Source: Hymenochaete sp. R1
Taxonomy: Eukaryota > Basidiomycota > Agaricomycetes > Hymenochaetales > Hymenochaetaceae
Direction of reading: 5' to 3'
Assembly (NCBI GenBank): GCA_019400425.1
Contig: JAFREE010000006.1
Location: 1-64,000 of the forward strand
DNA: 64,000 nt
A model generated the notes under the pieces. It searched no databases. It saw only the letters and a list, made by a program, of their open reading frames with translations, and had not been told where the DNA came from. A program made the position numbers and the translations under genes. Position 1 is the first letter of the stretch. Each line of letters opens with the position of its first letter. Below, piece after piece: positions 34,428-47,289 of this stretch.

Positions 34428-35749
34428 TTTTCAAGTCCGATAAAATGCATCGCTAGATCCAACACGTCCATTTTATATCCTTGACTATGCCGTTTATTCG
34501 GAAGAAGAGCTCCCATGATGCCTTGGAACGCGTTCGCCCCTCCACTGAGTCCAATCTAGCACTAACCCGAAATAATACCGGCGGTTTCAGTATGATCTGG
34601 CTGTTCTGTTGGAATCTAATGGGTGCGAGAGGAAGTGGTAGTTCGAAGAAGCGGAGGAGAGAACAACTTGAGGGAGCCGAAGTCGGATGTACTTGGTGTT
34701 GCGTCGTTGGTGCTGGGGCCGTTAGGTCTACTCGTAGGAAGTTGAGTTAGAGGCAGATTCGCTACATAAGTATTCAGAGCTGTACTCACATAAGTATGAT
34801 TTATAGCACCTTCGCGAGTCCTGCGCCTTCCTTCCCAATCACCTAACAACGGTCCTCAAACGCCAAGATGCTTAAACGCAAGATACTAGACAGCCCGAGC
34901 TACCAGTTTGCCAGTGGGGAGACACCAAACCAGGTACCGTAACTCGATGACTCAAAGGTAGAGGTTCGTATATATCGGAAGAGTGACTCGCCCAGCCGTC
35001 CCATTCCACAAACTCGAAGTCCTTCCAAAGTCCGCCGGCGGAAGCTCTCCCTACTGGCAAAACGTTGATAACGGAGATTCCTCGCAATTGCGCCGCAGGG
35101 TGCGAGATGATGATAAGTCGGAAGAAAACCAAGCAGACAATTGGATCGAGACCAAGCGATGGACTCCACTCAGACTCAGACTCAGGCTCAGGCTCAGGAT
35201 GGTAGAAGTGGCAACTTGAAGGCGAGCGCCAAATCGTGTAAAGATGACAGTACCGGTCTTCGTCCACTAATACTTTCATTCGAATCGCTCACTCTGCCAG
35301 TGCATGGCACGCACTGAGTACTGAGCTGAACGTGTCGCATTTGTGTGCATCGGACTCGTACCGGTGACGGGATACGGTAGGGATGTCAAGTCGAGCGCGA
35401 GCGATTCAATTCCATCCGTGAGAGATAGGTGCAAGACCTTACGTAACCCAAAAAGACTCCATCCGCAGGGGAAAAAAAACTCAAAGATCAAGAGAGTTCG
35501 ACGCGAAATTGACTGCTATAGTTTTTTTTAAAACATCTGTTTATTGGATACTTTCGATACATAACTATACATACAACGCACATAAAAAACACTCCAACTG
35601 GAAAGCATAGGTAGGCAAGCAACCTGGAACTTCATGGCTCATACATGACTTTAAAACCCGATCGTGATCGTGAAGCTCCGAGTCCGTTACACAACATCCA
35701 ACCATCCATTCATCAAGCAATACTAATAAATCCATTTCCCCAATATCAC
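34428..35749. other. intergenic region between esterase 3 and MCM10
   Basis: No supported gene. The esterase 3 TATA box (34,471-34,480, minus strand) and a CAGACT/CAGGCT tandem (35,169-35,203) are visible. A minus-strand frame near 35,000-35,060 encodes GLWKDFEFVEWDGW, which looks protein-like, but no flanking exon fits. Confidence 0.35.
34471..34480 (-). promoter_or_regulatory. TATA-like box of esterase 3
   Basis: GGATATAAAA on the minus strand, 44 bp before the start codon at 34,427. Confidence 0.45.
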
Positions 35750-38686
35750 TCACTCATCCCTAAATTCGAAATCCGAATCCGAGTCGCCATCGTTTTGCGC
35801 GGCCTTCCGAGTCGCCGTATTCGTTGCGGGAACGGAAGCGGAGGGAGGTTCGATCTCGAGATCGCTTGAACTGTCGTTGCCAGTGGTGGCCCCGACGCCA
35901 GCCTTTGCGTTAGACGCAGGCGCGGCGACTCCAGAGCGCACTTTCGTCCCTGGCGGTGGACCCAGCTTGATGTTCTGCCTTGAAGTTGACCCGAGCTTTA
36001 TTCCGCGAAAAAAAAACGAAATAAAACAAAAACAAAACGGAACGGAATCGAAATCAAAGTCAGACAACCACGACTAAGAATCAGAAATAAGAAGTAAGAA
36101 GTTGAGGCTCACTTTTGACAACAACCCCGTCGATGACGACCCCGTTCTCGCTCCTGACTTGCGTGAGCCGTACGCCGTGAAGGTGGGGTTGAAGCCCAGA
36201 TTCTTGACCATTGATGCTGAGTACGACTTTACGCGGGTGTACCCCTCCTCCTCCTCCTCCTCCTCCTCCTCCTCCTCCTCTTTCTCCATTCCTTGCTGAT
36301 TTTCATCTTCATCACCCGCCTTTCCCTTTGCCTTCCGTTTCCCAGAGCTCTCCTTCTCTCTCATCGCCTCCCTCGCAATCCTCACCGCATCCGCCGCCTC
36401 CCTCTTCAACAAGCACTCCTCGTCAACAATCCTGCCTCCAGCTCCTCCCCCTCCCCCGCGCCGCTCCAACAACCCCAACAAGTCCCTCTCCTCCTTCTTC
36501 CCATCCTTCCTCTTCGCCCTCGCCTGGACCTCCCTCCCCATTTTCTCTCCCACATCACCCAAGCTCATACCAGACGCAGAGCCCGACTTGTTGTTGTTGT
36601 TGTTGATATAAGATGGACCGGGGCCAGGGCCGGGGCCGGAAGACGCTATAAACCCGCCGACGACGTACGTTGCTTGGCCATCTGCATCGCGCGGGTCGGG
36701 CTTGAGTCCCCATTTACGGTCTGGGTCGTATGTTTTCGATTTATCGCCGCCGCGCTGCTTGCGGGCTGAGGATGACATCCCAGATGTCCTATATAATAAA
36801 AATTTTAATATATATTGATTCATGTTTTGCTTACAGTAGAGCGAGAGGAAGAGAGACAGACACTCACCCGTTCGAGAACTCCGTTCTCCCTGATCGAGCG
36901 CGCTGCACCGCTGCCTGGATATGATACTCGCAGACGTCATCTGCTTTACTGGAAGCAGCAACACTCCCGCCTGGACGGGATATCCTCCTATCGACCCACG
37001 AGCCGCACGGCTTCCCGTCGCGTTTCACGACGGAACATTTACCCAAGTCGGCGGCGTAGCCGATGATGGCAATAGCAGCGGCTGAGGGTGGGCTAAGAGC
37101 GAGGATGGAGGAGTTGGGAGGGTTTTTCGTGTTCTGTGGCGTGAATTAGCTCATAATCTACTTTCGTTTAATAAATTTGAGCACGAACCTGGAATGGCTT
37201 CAACACTTTCGGGTTCAACAACGCAATCACCGTCCCTTCCTTCAGCCTCGCAAAGCACTCTTCGAAAGCTCCGCCACTCCCTCCTCTCCACACCTTCGTC
37301 ACGTTCTCCTTCCCATTCTCCATTTTCTTTAGCTTATCACAACAGTCTGCCTCGAAGAGCAATAAAGTGAGCTGCGCGTCGCCGCGGAGTGTCCCTCGCG
37401 CGACGGCGGAGGACGAAGAGGTGGCTGCGCGGGATCGGTGGCCCAAGTCGATGAGTTTGAGGTTCACGTATTTCTTTCCCCCTTTCCTCGCATCGTCTTC
37501 GTCCTCTTCTTCCCTCCTTCGTTTCCATCCACCCCCGCCTTCCTTCCTCTCTTTCCCCTTCTCCTTATTCCCAGCCTTTCCGTTATTTGTCGTAACCTCG
37601 TCCTCGGGGTCTTGCTTGAACTCGCGCCGGTTGGCAGCGTTGCCGGCTCCAGCGGTGAGCTTGACATCTCCACGTTCCGCTACGACAGCAATAGTAACCC
37701 AGTCGCCTTCCACCGGCACCTCGTACGCCTGCCGAGTGGCCTCAAGCCGTACTACCGAGTACAACAGCGAAGGCGGGAGAAAGTAACGTCCATAGAGATG
37801 ATCGTTAATCGCTTCGTTTGAGAGTATGCGAGTTCTGAATCAACCAATGAAGGAATCGTCAATAAGCTACAGCAGTCAAAGGTCGCGAGCGTCCCGTCCC
37901 CATACCCATCCCCACGAAAACGAATGAGAACAGCGCACCTTAACCTGATCCCCGAATTCGGCTCCATCTTCTCGAACCTCGGATCATCCGCCGGCGCCTC
38001 AACACTAACAGGACCCATCTCCAACTCCTCCACAATCGCCAACCTATCATCCCTCATCACCGTCGAAGCCTTTCCTTCCTCCTTCACGGCAGGCTTCTCC
38101 CCAAACCCATCCGTCCTCGCAATAGGCTCACCAGCAGTCTCCTCCAATCGTCGTTTATCGTGCATGGTCTTGAGCTGTGCGAGAAGGCTAGGCGGTTCCG
38201 GGCCCGAGTTTTTCGCGTTGGTCGAAGGGTTGGGTTTTTGGGGAAGGGAGGGCCGGCTTTTGGTGTAGACGTGGTTGTGTCGAGGGTTGAGGTTGCCGTT
38301 GAGGTGGCCTGAAGCAGACGCTGTCTTAGTCGAGAGACCGAGACTCGCGCGAGATCCATTCGGCGTAGGAGACACTTCTCTCGCTCGTTGCACATTTCTG
38401 TTCTTCTCTACACCACAAAACCCCAAAGAAAACGGACAGTGACATTATATTAGCACTCTGCATGCTGGGACGAACGGAAGCGCAAAGAGAACATACTCGG
38501 AGAAGGCGTCGCAGGTGCCAACACAGTAGCATCGCTGTCCTTTTCCCTCTTCCTCCGTTTCGCAGGGGGCGACGCAGGCGCAGTGTCTAGCTGTGCCTGC
38601 AAGGCAGCAATCTGGCGTTTGAGATCGTCTTTACTCAAATTTGAGCCCGTACTCGAGCTCGCGTTTGTATTTGTGAGCGCCAACAT
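35750..38686 (-). CDS. MCM10: minichromosome maintenance protein 10
   Basis: Six exons, complement(join(35750..35995, 36113..36788, 36868..37133, 37189..37834, 37939..38407, 38497..38686)), give 830 residues. An N-terminal coiled-coil (KDDLKRQIAALQAQLDT) and a disordered linker precede the conserved OB fold: HLYGRYFLPPSLLYSVVRL, VPVEGDWVTIAVVAERG, YVNLKLIDLG, FARLKEGTVIALLNPKVLKP. The Mcm10 zinc finger follows, CSVVKRDGKPC with Cys468 and Cys478, then Cys503 and His506. Mcm10 binds ssDNA and Mcm2-7 and is needed for origin firing and pol-alpha loading. A run of 12 glutamates (from a TCC/GGA microsatellite near 36,243-36,285) precedes the conserved MVKNLGFNPT. The OB fold carries a Lys/Glu-rich insert between KLTAG and KKYVNLK. 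The C-terminus is acidic. Confidence 0.94.
36243..36285. repeat. TCC/GGA microsatellite inside MCM10
   Basis: About 14 tandem TCC units on the plus strand, coding the poly-Glu run in MCM10. A separate TTG tandem at 36,588-36,605 encodes five asparagines. Confidence 0.85.
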
Positions 38687-39141
38687 GGCAAAGATGACTT
38701 TCTACGGTTCTGCAACAAATAATGGAGAAACGAAGTTGGCTGAGGAAATGGGTGGCTGAATGAGTGGGTGGATCGTAGTGGTTGATCGTGAAACGAATGG
38801 TGGAAGAGGTGGAAGAGAAGACGCGACGCGCCGACGTGAATTTAAGCTGTATGTATTACGTAGTACGCGCGTAAAGGTGGGTCCTTTTATGTACGCGATA
38901 TTTGGTCCCACATCCTAATTTAGAGAAGTGCATACACATGGCCATTGACAAACGGTTCCCGACCATTTGTTTCATGTACAAATTCGACAAAGGTACAATT
39001 ACTGCCCCATACTACTATTCTTACATTTATCCTCCCCTAATCGAACTCGACCACGATCTGTTATCGTCGATACCAATACCCCAGACCGAAAAAGAGAGAG
39101 TGAAAGATTGACTTGAAAGAAGTTTGCCCCCTCTCGACACG
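38687..39141. other. intergenic region upstream of MCM10
   Basis: No exon is recognised. It contains the MCM10 promoter and the 3' end of the NmrA-like gene. Confidence 0.35.
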
Positions 39142-40752
39142 TTAAGCGTCACCCGCTGCTTTCAACATCACTTCTGCGTACTTCTTCACGAACTCCTTCA
39201 TATCCATGCGTCCAGGAAGAATCTTCTCCTCGATTTCTTCTCCTTCGGGATTGGGCGCTTCGAGGTTGCGCATCTTGCCTTTGGCTCTGTAGAAGCCCTC
39301 TGTGATTTCGGTGAGAAAGAGTACAATAGAGAGCGGGATTGGAAGCGTACCGTTGCTGCGTGACAGAAAGAGGACAAAAGAGGAACGAATATATGTCAAA
39401 CCAAGCACAGAACGCAGAAGACGACTCAGCCACGCACTTGCACCAGAGCTCCTCGTTCATTCCACGGTTCGCCACAAACGCATCTCTATCCACCACGCGC
39501 AACTCGACCTCGGCCTTACCCGCCAGCTCCTCGTTCATGGTTTTGACAAAGTCTCGCGGAGTGAACACGTCCGGCACGACGTACATGTCCTTTCCTAAAA
39601 AACGTTATTCATAAGCAACTTCGCTCTCAAGGGCTCGTTCACCAAAACGAAAAGGCGAAAGAAAAGAGAAGCGAGGTTAGCTTAAGGGAGGGCTAACTCA
39701 CCAATCCATTTCTTCGGATTAGCGAACGCCTCGAGCGCATACGCTCCCGTATCATCGACAGAATAACCACCAATAGGCCCATCCGTCCACAGCAGTGGCC
39801 ACTCGGCGACATAGCGCGGGAGGAGCCCTCCCGTACCCTCCGAGGCTTTCTTGAGCTGGAAATATGGGAAGAGGAGGAAGTTCTCGAGGTAAAAGGTCGT
39901 GATGAGGCTGGCGTGTAGGGGAGGGGAATGAGAGGTGGTAGATGCCGGTGCCGGTGGGTGTATGCGTTGTGATGAGTTTCGAGTTTTTGGTGTTGATGGA
40001 CGGCAGAAATGACACGGGTCAGAGGACGGGACAGGAAGAAGGAGACATTGAGATACGTACGCGGTATACGGGAGGCCACTCGCGATGAGATAGTCGTTCA
40101 CGGCCACTTTTGAGTCCCAATGCGCGATTGCGAGATCGGATGGAGGATGAGCAACAGAGCTATATTTGCACAAAGGTTTAATGTATTAACGCCAGGAGAA
40201 ACTGAATAAACAAGTTTGTGGGATAATAGATATGAAACTTACGACCAAACGAAGTGCTGGACGCTGTTCGCTTTCGCGGCATCGACGAGCGCCTTGCCTT
40301 GTTCCTCTTCGACGTCCTTGCTGAAGATTTCCCAGTCTATTGAAAGGCAAAAAAGGGCGCGTATTGCGGTACACGCGTATTAGAGGTAGCAGAGGCATTC
40401 GCGAATAAAGCACTCACAATTGGTCATGGCGTATACGCCATACACACCATGGAAAGCGGCCTTGATGCTCTCCGGCTCCTTGAAGTCTGCTAGCACGACT
40501 TCCACCCCGAGCGCGCGCAATTCTGTGGGTTGACAACGACATGTATATGGAATGAGTGCTCATACCAACGCCAGACTTGGACAAGACAAGGGATACGCGC
40601 ATACACGCACCATTCGCGCTCTCAGAGTCGACTTTACGCGTCAACCCACGCACGCGGAACTTGTTCTCGTTGATGAGAGCGCGGACGACACTCCCGCCTT
40701 GCCTTCCTGTCGCACCACAGACGGCGATGAGAGGCTTCTCGACGAGGACCAT
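39142..40752 (-). CDS. NmrA-like NAD(P)-binding protein
   Basis: Seven exons, complement(join(39142..39355, 39438..39594, 39702..39907, 40061..40159, 40243..40336, 40418..40522, 40611..40752)), give 338 residues. The N-terminal dinucleotide-binding loop AVCGATGRQGGSVVRAL fits the GxxGxxG pattern of NmrA/HSCARG proteins. It is followed by RVRGLTRKV, VVLADFKEPESIKAAFHGVY, QHFVWSSVAH, YLIASGLPYTALITTFYLEN and GKDMYVVPDVFTPRDFVKTM. Family members are atypical short-chain dehydrogenases acting as redox-sensing regulators or reductases; no catalytic YxxxK is apparent, which favours a sensor or regulator. The second Gly-rich residue set is intact. Starts 1,011 bp from the F-box gene on the opposite strand. 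Confidence 0.88.
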
Positions 40753-41763
40753 ATTAGCTAGATTCAATTCAGGTTGTGGTTTCGAGTCAGAGGTGAGTTC
40801 ACGGGTAAGATCAAGTGAGAGTAGGATGAGAACACGATATCGACGTCGTGGTGAGAAGGATAGTGGGGGTGGGGGTGAAAAGGCGAGAGCAGCGCTCGAG
40901 AGGAAGCATTTATCGCTTACAATGACCATTCAGTTTCTGTCCGAAAAGTTAGCTGTCGAGGCTCAGGGGATGAATAATATTATGAGCCATGTGTGAAAGC
41001 GAGGAGTGAGCGTGTCCGAGACGGGGTGAAGACAGTTGCATTTGGAATTGACAGGCTTCGTGAGCCAACAAAGAAGTCGATAATCATGGGAGACGTTCCC
41101 ATATGACAATGCTTCCACTCATCCTTCAGTTGTCAGTCCTGGTAGAAGTACAGGTGAGTTCAGTTGATTTGATAAACTAAACTGTCATCTTACATAAGTA
41201 ACCGGCCGGCAGGCTCCGGTTCCGGGAAGAATCTGGCCATATATAGTGACCACCGGCAATTGTACCCGTCTTTTGCGATCATCCAACAACTCTCTTCAGA
41301 GGTGGTGGGAGTCTTCAGGGAAGGATTAATATTCTTGCATTCAGTACATGGTTAACTCGCCCTTTTCTCAGCTGGTGTGGGTATACGTTCGTTCTTCCTT
41401 CACTATTTACTCACCCATTCCTTTCCTCGTCTATCTTTATGACACCCTGTCTATCTTTTAGTCATGGGTACTTACAACTTTTCCAAGTCCAATAATTTAT
41501 AAACATCATTCACTGACGATTTGTTCCAAGCCCGAGTCAACGTCTGACACTGGCTGAGACAGTGCATTCGGTGATTCAGACTCATTCAGACCGCTATGAC
41601 TCGCTTGACGTCATAACCGGCTATGCTATGCTATGCTAAGCAATTAATTAGGCTCCGGCACTCCGCGCATATCTTAAGACTTAACCCAACTCATCGAGCT
41701 CACTTCCTTCTCTCCCTTCAACCACAACCATCGTCCCCCTCACAACCTCACAAAAATCAGACG
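40753..41763. other. divergent promoter region
   Basis: 1 kb between the NmrA-like gene (-) and the F-box gene (+), with no exon. A TATGC tandem (about 41,622-41,640) and pyrimidine-rich leader DNA precede the F-box start. Confidence 0.4.
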
Positions 41764-42924
41764 ATGTCAGCACCCAACAATTCTCTTCTCCAGGACGTCC
41801 TGCGCCCTTCTGCATTAGGCGTCGACCGACTCGGTTCACGTCTCGCACAATCGTCGCTCAACTCCAATAATTCCAATAACGTCGCTCCCCATCCTCCCTT
41901 CGATAGCCAGGATGACTCCGATGACGAGCTCGTAGGCGTCGTATGTCCGCTTTCTCTCCTCTTTTCAAGTAGACACCTAACTCAAACCCACGCTTGATTT
42001 GCTCGCATGCCACCGCTACCCGCAGATGTCTATCCCGGGCTCGCCATCCCGTTCCAATGCCCCTTCACGCCAGCCCTCCAGGCCAGGCTCACCAACGCGT
42101 ATGGGCGCCTCGAAGCGTAAAGCTCCTGGACCACTTCTCATGTCCATTTCTCTGTCGGACAAGAGCAAAGAGAAGAGCAAAGACCCGTTGAAGAAGTTCC
42201 CCACAGAGGTCAGCCAGCGAATCTTCCGCGACTTGGCGGTGAGGGATTTGGCGAAATGCTCGAGAGTGAGCAAGAAGTGGGCGAAGAGCCAGACGTTGAA
42301 CTATGGTATGTAGCCTTGTTTCTTAACGGTCCCATTCGAGTTCGGACGTCGAGATTTCAAATGTGCTGACTGTTGGGGCCCAGTTTGGTTCCAACATTAT
42401 CGGAAAGATAGCTTGCAGGACGAGGATCTCCCGCCAGGCAAGTGGACTCGTAGAGAGTCAAAGCAGAACTGGGTGCGTTTATCATCCTCAACGCCCTCAT
42501 TGCTGCCTCAGCGTGGAACGTTCTTAACATAAATCGATTACAGCGTGTAACCTTCCTCCAGACCCGCGCTCAGCGCTTGCGCGACGAGGCCGACTCCGGA
42601 TTTACCGCAGCACCCCGTGCCTCCCGCCCCGCCTCCCCATACACCTCTTCCCTCTCTTTCGCCAACCTCACATCCTCACACAGCCCCTCTTCCCGCCCCT
42701 CCTCCCTTCCCGGGTCAGGTTACGCGACACCGCGAGAGCTGCGCGAAGAGGCGTGGGCGCGTGAGTCAGACGAGAAGGAGAAGCCGACGAAGAACGAGAT
42801 GAGGGAGATGTATAAGGAACTTGGCGGCCGGAAGGCGAGAGGGAAGGGGAAGTTTGGGGGTGGAGGTGCTACGAGGGATAAAGGGGGCTGGGAAGCGTCG
42901 GGTATGGGTGGCGACGAGTTTTGA
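41764..42924 (+). CDS. F-box domain protein
   Basis: Four exons, join(41764..41940, 42026..42305, 42384..42472, 42544..42924), give 308 residues. A disordered Ser/Asn-rich N-terminus and a Pro/Ser/Arg segment precede an F-box at about residues 112-150 (KFPTEVSQRIFRDLAVRDLA, then KCSRVSKKW). The segment WFQHYRKDSLQDEDLPPGKW then RRESKQNW is a typical sequel in fungal F-box proteins. The C-terminus is Ser-rich, then strongly charged (REEAWARESDEKEKPTKNEM) and Gly-rich. An F-box binds Skp1 and makes this a candidate substrate adaptor of an SCF ubiquitin ligase; the substrate is unknown. SCF cullins are activated by DCN1, encoded in this window, but no direct link is shown. Confidence 0.8.
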
Positions 42925-44952
42925 GACCCACTAATGATATAGTGAAAGGAATGGTGGATGCCTTTTTGTTTCGTTCTGTTTTGGATTTCGTTTCGATAGA
43001 GGTTTCTTGAGGCATCGTAACTCATAGATCATTTAGATGCACGGAAAGACTGGCCAAGTATTGGATCTTGATTTGGACTTGGTAGTGACGCATTGCAATG
43101 ATAATGGATGTTTCTTCGATCTCACGCTTCTCTTCTCGTTATGTTATGCTTCCTTCAGATTTGTCAATGACGGATCTTCTGAACTGTGGCGATTGGAAAT
43201 GAGAAGTTTGAGGCAGACTCCTCCATTGAGAGTGGATTAATATCGTTATAATCATTGGATCGGAAACTTCCGGAATATATCTTTTTCACGTGATTGTGAG
43301 AAACGACTTCGACTCGTAGCCGGGCCTCCCGGGGCCCGAGCCGAGCCTCATCTTGAGCTTCGCTGCCGACCTCGATAGAAGCGCTTGCCCTTTGGTAGTC
43401 CAACAACACAACAAAACAAACGCGGTACATCTTCTCCGTATTCGACAGACATTGGAAGGCCAAGTGTAAAAGCTCAAGATTATCTCAGTCCAACGTTGTC
43501 GTGCGTGTAAAAACTCCATCGTTAACTCCCAGGCCGTTCCGAGGTTGACACAGGTACTTGATACTTACGATTTTTCATGCAGAAATGACATTGAAGGAGG
43601 AGGAGGAGGAGGAGGAGGAGGAGGAGGAGGAGAGGGGGATGATCCGTAGCTCCGCCTGTTCCGCCGTAGTCGACGAAGGCCAGAAGGCCCCTCCCAGTAC
43701 TAGTGAGTGCCAGCTGAAAACGAACTTACTTACTTACGAACGGGCGCTTAGCGACTTAATCTTACGAGACTTACCCCGAGATCGATCTTTTGTCCTTCAG
43801 TAACGGTCACTCAAAAAAGTCCCGCTCACCGCTCAACTGATCGCGTTGCAATCGCACATACGCGGCTACTAGGGGTCGTACCAGCCAAGTGCAGTAGTCA
43901 ACGGTCAGTACAGTACAGTCAGTACTACTGTGTTGTGTTGATGGTTGGTCAGGGGGGTGCGGGAACTTGGATTTGCCATGGCGAAGAGATGAAAGTCCGT
44001 ACTGGTATCTCCTTTCTTTCCTCGGCTGGGCTACTGGAGCTGCTAATGTGCTAATGGTTACTGGCGGGCCGACCTTGTTGTTTTCGCCTCACCCTCGCCC
44101 TCGCCGGAACAGTGCGAACGTTTGAGCTTTCGGAACACGGAGGCAATTTGGAGATTGGGGAAGTCAGCGTGGAAGGATAACGAGTCCAAGTACCGGCATC
44201 GGTTAACCATCTACCTTCGCATCCATTTTCTGTTTCAAAAAAAAGAAGATAGCAATTGTTCTCGAGTCGGCAATTTGCGAATATGAAGAAGAAGAAAGAA
44301 GGAAAGAACAAGAGCGCTGACAGGCGGTCGTGCTCGCCTGCCAGTGTTACTGTGCAGCGCAGAGCCATGCCGTTCACGTAGGACACAGTAGGAGGGATAG
44401 GATAGGAAGGATCCGGGAAAATATCATCAGACTGGTCTCCAGGTCTTCCCTGATCCATTCAATTTCAAACGTTATAAAGTTTGAAGACAGTTGAGGCACT
44501 GGCTGGACTGAAATTAGGCGCTCATTTCAAGTTTGGTTCTGTGCTCGTGCTCGTGTTCGCTCGTTCTGCCCCGCCCTCCACACGACGTTGCACCCACCGT
44601 TCATGAGCCTGGGTTAGATTTTAGCTGGTACTGACATAGCTGCTCGTATAGACGCACGAGCTTTATAGGCATATACCTGCGCTTCGATTCCCGACAGTGG
44701 TGGTATTGGACTTGTATTGCTTTCCAGCGCTTCTTCAAGTTCCACTCACTGCACTCTATCGGCGGGGAGTTAGCTCTCCACCTCCACAGCGTTGCTCAAC
44801 TTTTTTGCTCCTCATATCCATCCCAGCCACGCACCATTGCCTGGGCACGCTGCATTGGGTTGTAGAAGTGGCAGTAAGCGTGAACGCCTCGAAGATACCA
44901 AACACTTCTACTCGTCATCGATCATCCACGAACCGTGCGCCACATCTACGCG
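42925..44952. other. long gene-poor stretch
   Basis: 2 kb with no supported exon. It contains a GGA microsatellite (43,597-43,633) and short palindromic TCAGTACAGTACAGTCAGTA-type repeats near 43,903-43,930. Long purine and pyrimidine tracts explain the open frames. Confidence 0.4.
43597..43633. repeat. GGA microsatellite
   Basis: About 12 tandem GGA units in a gene-free stretch. Confidence 0.85.
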
Positions 44953-46669
44953 ATGAGTCTAGATTCCCAATCGCATTCTGGAGCAGCCTGCAACAATGGC
45001 CAATCGTACGTATCGCCGCCACATAGGACGTTTTCTCATAACTCCAACTTTGACTTTCAACTTTCGACGTTCTCTGAGCTTGCGTTCGCTCTGGGGTATC
45101 CCGAACCACCGGTAAACTCGAGCGCCTCCAAGCGTTCGAGTGCAAAGACATCGGCGAACACGTCTGTGTCTCCAATGAGACCTGCAGAAGACCAAAGATG
45201 GCGACCGGATAGCGCGCAGGACTCGGGACTGGATTCAAGTATGGTGGTTGCGGAGTGTTTGGACACTTCGAAAACCCAGACAGAGCATTGGTCAACGTCA
45301 CTACGCAAATCCTCAAGTGAGCCTCCAATCGCGGACTTGCCGATAACTATGAAGCCGATAGCATCATATGTCTCGCCGATGAGCGCAACCGCTGATGAGC
45401 TCATGGCGGAGCGACGTCGACGGCAACTCGAGGTGAAGAACAGAGCAGGACTGCCAGTGGAGGCTGCACTGTCCCCCTCGTCTGTGCCGACGACAACCAC
45501 ACCGACATTTGCAATCAGCCCCCCGATCTACTTGGCCACCACAACCACTTGCACGCCTTCGACGAACGAAGAAATTCCAAGTCCTTGTACAGCCGTGGAC
45601 GTACCCGTGCAATCTGCCAAGGTGCCCTCGGGTTACGACGCGAAATCACAGTTAAAAAACCCAGATTCGAGCGTTATCACGAACCTGGACTCGGACAGCG
45701 AAGAAGAATACGGGCGAGGGTTCAATGGATACTCACGCGCTGAAATGGACGAGGCTGATCGAAATTTTCGGGCAGGGCTAGGTTGGATCGTCTCTTCCCG
45801 ACAACATACGCAATCACCCCCATCGACATCATCGTCGCCATCGGCATCCATCGACGGAGAGACGTCTGAATTGCCACCGGGAACAAAGTGGGCACGGAGT
45901 TGGTTGGATGCACCGCGCACTGAGGAGGCCCGAATCCAGCTATATGTTCCTCCAACGGCTTGTGGTGTGCGACGGAGGGAAGAAGAAGAAGGGCCACGAA
46001 CAAAGAAAACTTGGGAGGTCCGAGATAGTCAAAAACGGCGAAAGCAAACATTAACGGCCGGGGTGTACTGGAACGAGCGAAACATGCTCATGGCCTCTAA
46101 ATGGACGGAGCTGATTGGGGGAGGGCATACGATGATGGTCAACGCAGACTCAAATGCCAGATGGAGGAGTGCGGAATCGATGCAGACGCAAGTGCAGGAG
46201 ATGAACCACGAATAGAGTACGTCCTCCCATTCAACCCCGAACTCTCCTTTCCTCATATACTCCCCTCCTTTAAATCTCATAGCGCTTACAAGAACCCGTT
46301 CAAAGCTAATCTCATCCGCACATCTATATCAGTAACGAGCAAGTCCAAACCCGTCTTCGCCGAACGCGTCAACTAGAAGTGCAGCCTGAGACCCGCGAAG
46401 CCCATAGGGTGTCTCGGGTCCCGGGTCCGGGTCGGGTTCGGAGGGTCTGTGCATACAAGGGACTATCAATCGCTCCTGCTCTTGCGGGCAATGTGGCGCT
46501 AAGGTGCATGGATTTCACGGATGCAGCGGGAGATCTTAGTGGGGAGGAGATTGCTCTTTTGGGTATGTTAGAGCGGATTGAGGAGCTTGGTGCTGCTGTG
46601 AACGTACGAGAGTTTCGAGGGAGCGGTGTTTCGGTTTGCTCGGGGGCGGTCCGGAAAGGAAATCTATAG
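44953..46669 (+). CDS. large disordered orphan protein (504 aa, tentative exons)
   Basis: Model join(44953..46064, 46148..46216, 46283..46331, 46385..46669) gives 504 residues with all exons in phase. Family not recognised. Residues 1-370 are Ser/Thr/Pro-rich and mostly disordered, with islands such as FDFQLSTFSELAFALGYPEP, ADELMAERRRRQLEVKNRAG and RGFNGYSRAEMDEADRNFRA. Later regions hold NPFKANLIRTSIS and a compact end, APALAGNVALRCMDFTDAAG, then SGEEIALLGMLERIEELGAA. The first exon alone stays open to 46,215, so a simpler single-exon protein ending there is the main alternative. The C-terminal exon reads as coding and supports the longer model. An ATG six codons upstream (44,935) is also in frame. 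Confidence 0.55.
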
Positions 46670-47289
46670 ATGTGCAGGCTAGTCGACCGTGCACGGGGAC
46701 ACGGGCGTTTCGGGATGTGGAGAGAGAGAGAGAGAGATCCTGGGGATATCATTGTAAATACTTGTATTTTGAAGCTGTGGGCAATACTATTTACTAGTTT
46801 TTATTATTTTGATGATGCTTCGCTAGGAAGGATCATAAGGGGCTTACGCACGAGTGAGGATATGCTAGACGGCGCAGAATCAATGTTTCTTACACATGTA
46901 CAGAAGCCTTTCTTGGGGCAGAACGGAGAGAGTGCATTCGCGTGAGAACTAATTCCTGTGTATGGCAATTCTGACTCGAGGTTGTTGCCGTCAAACCGGC
47001 AATCATCTCACCTCTCTTTTCGCCAATGATGCATTCAGTCCCGAACCTTGATCATGAGTGCGAGCCCTTCCAACATGTAAAGGGGAAACACCTGAGATGT
47101 CGGTTCCAGTCTAGCGCTCAAACGCAAGGGGCACATTGCTGTTGTATTTTATGCAAAGTCTTCATCTATAATGACACCTTCGTTTATTAATACCTCGACA
47201 GCAACCCCCTTGACAGTGGTTTTTCACGACTGCCAACAGCTTCAAGTTACGCAAGTCAACTCCCCGGAGCTGTATTAACTCGTCTGGCC
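46670..47289. other. intergenic region
   Basis: No exon is recognised. A GAGA tract lies at 46,723-46,737. Confidence 0.35.

Noticed and set aside
34872..35279. Minus-strand open frame with GLWKDFEFVEWDGW
   Set aside because: Only a short stretch is protein-like; the rest follows a tandem repeat, and no adjacent exon fits. Kept only as a note in the intergenic entry.
36211..36769. Plus-strand Pro/Ser-rich open frames
   Set aside because: Antisense shadow of MCM10 poly-Glu and charged regions.
44051..44458. 135-residue minus-strand open frame
   Set aside because: No recognisable domain, no splice partners, composition like non-coding DNA.
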